Positions 5,899-8,731 of a stretch of 8,731 bases of DNA are shown here, piece by piece. The stretch spans positions 1 to 8,731 of the forward strand of contig JAKBKR010000066.1 in NCBI GenBank assembly GCA_021832495.1, written 5' to 3'. This DNA comes from a bacterium (GTDB lineage: Archaea > Thermoplasmatota > Thermoplasmata > Lutacidiplasmatales > UBA184). Under the pieces are notes generated by a model. The model did not search any database. It saw nothing but the letters and a program-made list of their open reading frames with translations, and had not been told where the DNA came from. Every line of letters begins with the position of its first letter. Position 1 is the first letter of the stretch. The translations under genes and the position numbers were made by a program.

Positions 5899-7697
5899 GC
5901 CGTCGTCGCCACCAGGCCCCCGCACGGCCGGAGCCGGCCATCGAAGACTCCGGCGCCCAGGGGGTCCTCGAAAGGTTCCTCGCCCTCTCTCCGGATGACG
6001 CGGCAGGATGGCTACACCTCGTTGAGGCCGCGAGGCATGAAGGCACGGCGAGGGGGAAAGCGCTGGCGAACCTCTACGCGAGGCACCTTCAGACCCGGAA
6101 CCAGGTCCCCCTGGACTCGACAGAGGACCTTCCCCCCCACATTGTCGGTCGGGTCTCCCTCGCGAGCACGGACGCCTCCGTTGTCCACAGTTTCGATCTG
6201 GACAACCTGTCAGGGTTCCGGGAGGCCATGGACGCGCTTGCGTCAGACGGACCCCTCGGGGGCGCGGCGACGGGTCCCTTCCTCCGCTTCCTGGACGACC
6301 AGTCCGACATGGCCTACCTTCGGCGGGTCGTATTGGTCCGCAACCCCTCCCGGGTCGAGAACCTGCTCCGAGCCGCGATAGCCCAAGGTCCTTCGGGGGG
6401 ACCAGCTCGCCACCTTCTTCTGGACCTTCTGGAGTCGCGCGGGCGATGGAAGGATGCCACCACGGAAGCGCAGAAGGCTGTCGACGCGGCCTCGCCTCCC
6501 GATGACCTCGCGAAGGCGCTCTTGGACCTGCTCGAGCTCCTGTCCGCTCAAGGTTTCCACGAAGAAGCCCTCATGGCGCTCTCGGGCTCGGTGGCCGAGA
6601 AGCTCTCCCCCACGATGGAACGGGGTCTCGGGATACTGCGCGCAAGCTTCGGGGCTCGGGCCTTGCGCTCGGCGGAGGACGCGGCCTACGTCTCGAACCG
6701 CCTGGCCGAGATCGTGGGCTTCGTGAGCGCCCAGGCGGATGCGACCATGTCTGGCGCGTGGGAGGATGCGATGGAAGCCTACGCTCGCCTCCCGGAGTGG
6801 AAGAGGCTAGAGGAGCGGGGTCTCGACGACCAGCCCATGGAGGAGACCCTCTCCTTCGGCCTCTACTTCGCGTTCGCCCATCGGTCGGACGAGTGGCCGG
6901 ATCCCCCTGCGGAGGCCATCTACCGGCACCAGTCCCAGGCCTGGGGTTTCGTGCGTCCCATTGACCAGGCGCTCCACCGATCGCGGCACGGCCGCTTCCA
7001 GGTCGCTCGCTCGACCGGTCCCGGAGGGACGCGCAGGATGCTCACTGTGCGCGACCTGCTCACACAGGAGGAGCTCAAGGTCTCCTTCGTTCCGTCGACT
7101 GCCCGTGGCGATGAACTGGACAAACCGGGAACGACGTTCAGGGGCCTCCTGGTCCCCTGGGAGGGTCTGTGGTTCGTCCGAGGCGCGTTGGAGATCCAAG
7201 AAGACAGCTCGGGCCCACTCGGCCCGAGGCTCTGGTTCGTGGACATGATCCACCCGGAGGAGGGGTTCTGGGCAGCCTACGTGATCGAGGGGGACTTCGG
7301 GCTCGCAGCCTCCGCCGAGGCGGAGCACTACGCCGCCCCGGGCCCGGTAACGCGTGCCCTGGCGCAGGCTCTGAGAACGACGGGGCACCTCCCCGACCTT
7401 CTCGTGAGCCCGGAGGGGTTCCAGTACGTGGACCCTAGCGGAAGAACGGCCACCTCCTGGAGGGAAGCTCCAGTCTTGCCGATGTCGAGCGTCATCCCCG
7501 CGCCGACCTCTCCGGCGCTTCCCACTTGGCCCCACCCCGTCAGCCTCCTCAAGCCGTGGGTCGAGACCTTCGGCGTACGGCACGTCACCGACACCCAGGC
7601 GGTGGCGAAGGCCACCCAGAAGTTCCGCGACGTGGTGACGAGAGGAGTAGCGAGAAGGAAAGCGAGGAGGGTGGGGACCGTCGACCCGCACGGGTAG
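5895..7697 (+). CDS. Large helical-repeat protein with small beta module
   Basis: 600 aa from GTG 5895, which overlaps the previous stop (GTGA) and has GGGGTGG (5886-5892) ahead; GTG 5889 would add two residues. Residues about 20-320 are helical with TPR-like pairs (LLESRGRWKDATTEAQKAV, then LLSAQGFHEEALMAL). At about 363-435 the composition changes to beta strands: FQVARS ... LTVRDLLTQEELKV ... FRGLLVPWEGLWFVRG. The order 'strand, x-VRDLLTGE, then RGLLVP' recalls a beta module seen in some SEC-C and repeat-containing hypothetical proteins, although no SEC-C cysteine motif follows. A second strand-rich stretch at about 445-470 (RLWFVDMIHPEEGFW) follows, then a proline-rich linker near 512-540 and a basic C-terminus. 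It is cytoplasmic by lack of signals. The overlap with its upstream neighbour suggests a two-protein assembly; the activity is unknown. Confidence 0.7.
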   Translation: MSRRRHQAPARPEPAIEDSGAQGVLERFLALSPDDAAGWLHLVEAARHEGTARGKALANLYARHLQTRNQVPLDSTEDLPPHIVGRVSLASTDASVVHSFDLDNLSGFREAMDALASDGPLGGAATGPFLRFLDDQSDMAYLRRVVLVRNPSRVENLLRAAIAQGPSGGPARHLLLDLLESRGRWKDATTEAQKAVDAASPPDDLAKALLDLLELLSAQGFHEEALMALSGSVAEKLSPTMERGLGILRASFGARALRSAEDAAYVSNRLAEIVGFVSAQADATMSGAWEDAMEAYARLPEWKRLEERGLDDQPMEETLSFGLYFAFAHRSDEWPDPPAEAIYRHQSQAWGFVRPIDQALHRSRHGRFQVARSTGPGGTRRMLTVRDLLTQEELKVSFVPSTARGDELDKPGTTFRGLLVPWEGLWFVRGALEIQEDSSGPLGPRLWFVDMIHPEEGFWAAYVIEGDFGLAASAEAEHYAAPGPVTRALAQALRTTGHLPDLLVSPEGFQYVDPSGRTATSWREAPVLPMSSVIPAPTSPALPTWPHPVSLLKPWVETFGVRHVTDTQAVAKATQKFRDVVTRGVARRKARRVGTVDPHG

Positions 7698-7745
7698 GGT
7701 CCCCCATCGACCGCCTTGCTCACGAATTGGGCAGGGGGGCCTCGG
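7698..7745. terminator. Convergent gap with weak bidirectional stem
   Basis: The two operons meet here tail to tail. GGTCCCCC (7698-7705) can pair with GGGGGGCC (7734-7741), eight pairs with one G-U, around a 28-nt loop. A stem in this position could mark transcript ends in both directions, but no T-tract accompanies it, so the call is weak. Confidence 0.3.
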
Positions 7746-8081
7746 TCAGAGCTTCTTGCCCAGGAAGTGGAAGTAGGCGGCGATCCACTCCTTCCCAGGG
7801 ACCTCGGCAGGAATCTTCAGCTCCGTCAGGAGGACCGCGTAGGGACTCCCTTGGCGGCGGCACTTGGCGACCAGGTCCTCTCCGTCCTCGGTGAGATCGG
7901 CCGAGACGACCTCGACCTCCTCCCCGATCACCTTCGCCGGGAACGGGAACCGGACGGTCTCCTCGATCATCGTGAGGAACCCCGTCCCCTGCTCCGCGGG
8001 TCCGTAGGCATCGATTGTGGCCTCCTCGATGAGCTTGTCGAGGTCCTCTGCCAATGGCCGAACACCCGCTTTCCCACCCAT
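7746..8081 (-). CDS. CcbP-like calcium-binding protein, second copy
   Basis: 111 aa, small and acidic, resembling the CcbP family (Calci_bind_CcbP), whose founding member in Anabaena binds Ca2+ through clustered acidic residues rather than EF-hands. The family pattern is visible as LIEEATIDAYGPAEQ (about 17-31), then a helix, FPFPAKVIGEEVEVV (about 45-59) as the beta core, and a closing KEWIAAYFHFL (98-108). It is the last gene of a minus-strand operon, 13 nt after the SH3-like gene. ATG 8081 is used, but its GAGG lies directly against it; TTG at residue 10, with GGGTG 8 nt ahead, is a real alternative and would still keep the whole domain. About half the residues match the gene at 8432-8731, so the two are paralogues. 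Calcium binding is inferred from the family. Confidence 0.75.
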   Translation of the reverse strand: MGGKAGVRPLAEDLDKLIEEATIDAYGPAEQGTGFLTMIEETVRFPFPAKVIGEEVEVVSADLTEDGEDLVAKCRRQGSPYAVLLTELKIPAEVPGKEWIAAYFHFLGKKL

Positions 8082-8094
8082 CCTCTGGACCCCG

Positions 8095-8424
8095 TCAAGG
8101 GCGACCTGCGGGCAACTCGTGCGGGTTGGGCTCGCCCGGCACGATCCGGCGGACCAAGGTCACGCTCACCCGCCAGTGGTGGTGGCCCCCGTGCTCCCCC
8201 TGGCCGTCGGTGGTCACCTCAACTGTGCGCCGGTTCAGCCGACGGACGACCCCCCGTATGGTCTCCCCGTAGCGGTCCTCGAACTCGACCCAGTCTCCGG
8301 GCCGTAGTGTGGCCATCTGCTGGGCCTCTCTCGCCTGGTGCTCCTCGCCGAGGACCTCTTGCAGGGTGCGGAACTCCTCCAGGGACAAGCGGCGGACCGC
8401 TTCGCGCCACTGATCGCGGTTCAT
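8095..8424 (-). CDS. Small SH3/KOW-like protein with His-rich insert
   Basis: 109 aa. Residues 1-37 form a charged helix pair (NRDQWREAVRRLSLEEF...). Residues 38-94 read as an SH3-like barrel of KOW/Tudor type: LRPGDWVEFEDRYGETIRG, then VVRRLNRRTVEVTTD, then WRVSVTLVRRI. The loop before the last strands holds GEHGGHHHW (76-84), four histidines that could bind metal. Similar small proteins in other genomes are uncharacterised; RNA or protein binding is inferred from the fold. ATG 8424 is preferred because TGAGGG (8434-8429) overlaps the preceding stop and lies 4 nt ahead. It sits between two CcbP-like genes with gaps of 7 and 13 nt, so all three are surely cotranscribed and possibly act together. 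The last 12 residues are proline-rich and likely disordered. Confidence 0.65.
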   Translation of the reverse strand: MNRDQWREAVRRLSLEEFRTLQEVLGEEHQAREAQQMATLRPGDWVEFEDRYGETIRGVVRRLNRRTVEVTTDGQGEHGGHHHWRVSVTLVRRIVPGEPNPHELPAGRP

Positions 8425-8431
8425 GCGACCC

Positions 8432-8731
8432 TCATCGAGGCGGTAGGAATTGAAGATACGCGTCGATCCACTCGGCGCCCCGCGGCCTACGCTCAATCTT
8501 CACGTCGACGAGTCGCACGCGATACCTGCGCGCCTTTCGCTCGCAGATGGCCTCGATGTCGATACCGGGCCCCTCCTTGATGTCCACCACTTGGACCTCC
8601 TCCCCCACGACCTTGCCGGCGAACGGGAACTCGACGTGCTCCTGGATGGCGTAGCAGAGGCCCATCGCGGCATCCTCGGGCGAATCGCAATCCACGGTGG
8701 CCTCCTCGATGAGGCGCTCGAGCCTCGCGTT
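8432..8731 (-). CDS. CcbP-like calcium-binding protein, first copy (5' end cut)
   Basis: Partial: the frame is open to the window edge and the start lies outside, so 99 codons are seen. It begins NARLERLIEEATVDC and carries FPFAGKVVGEEVQVV as the beta core and AEWIDAYLQFL near the end, the same layout as the copy at 7746-8081 with roughly half the residues identical. An internal GTG at 8695 would remove the conserved LIEEAT helix and is therefore not the start. Acidic residues cluster near the N-terminus (EEATVDCDSPEDAA) and in the middle, as in the CcbP family, whose Anabaena member binds calcium. Divergence from its paralogue suggests different partners or affinities; the promoter of the operon is outside the window. 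Confidence 0.72.
   Translation of the reverse strand, partial: NARLERLIEEATVDCDSPEDAAMGLCYAIQEHVEFPFAGKVVGEEVQVVDIKEGPGIDIEAICERKARRYRVRLVDVKIERRPRGAEWIDAYLQFLPPR

Noticed and set aside
6807..7691. Minus-strand 294-aa open frame opposite the second repeat protein
   Set aside because: It is a shadow of a coherent plus-strand protein that has a coupled start and continuous helical and strand pattern.

Overview
The window is GC-rich, compact DNA that looks archaeal. Genes sit in tight operons with 4-nt GTGA overlaps or gaps of 7-13 nt. Purine-preceded, TATA-like boxes stand at archaeal distances from the likely starts, most clearly ahead of the AbiE pair. No bacterial -35/-10 promoter stands out. 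GTG and TTG starts are common. An uncultured GC-rich euryarchaeal lineage such as Thermoplasmatota would fit, but this is inference: no rRNA, tRNA or lineage marker gene is present.

Left part (1-2646): a two-gene plus-strand unit codes for a 342-aa protein whose N-terminal part resembles the YwgA/Panacea (DUF4065-like) winged-helix fold, followed 12 nt later by a compact PIN-domain ribonuclease. This reads as a toxin-antitoxin pair with an unusual antitoxin. After it come about 830 nt without a recognisable gene. This stretch holds several inverted repeats, one doubtful small ORF and a 12-bp stem enclosing a G-quadruplex-like tract.

Middle (2647-4380): a minus-strand AbiE system, with AbiEi winged-helix antitoxin/regulator and AbiEii nucleotidyltransferase toxin joined by a GTGA overlap. 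A perfect 11+7+11 bp inverted repeat lies between its TATA box and its ATG and is a ready-made autorepression operator.

Right part (4381-8731): a plus-strand pair of large helical-repeat proteins (505 and 600 aa, GTGA overlap). They resemble the helical part of SWIM-zinc-finger proteins and a repeat protein with a small beta module, but carry no zinc finger. They converge, across a 48-nt gap, on a minus-strand operon of a CcbP-like calcium-binding protein (cut by the window edge), a small SH3/KOW-like protein and a second CcbP-like paralogue.

Taken together, two toxin-antitoxin modules beside a conserved-looking but uncharacterised repeat-protein/CcbP/SH3 cluster have the character of an accessory or defence-type region. 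A functional link between the modules is not shown by the sequence.
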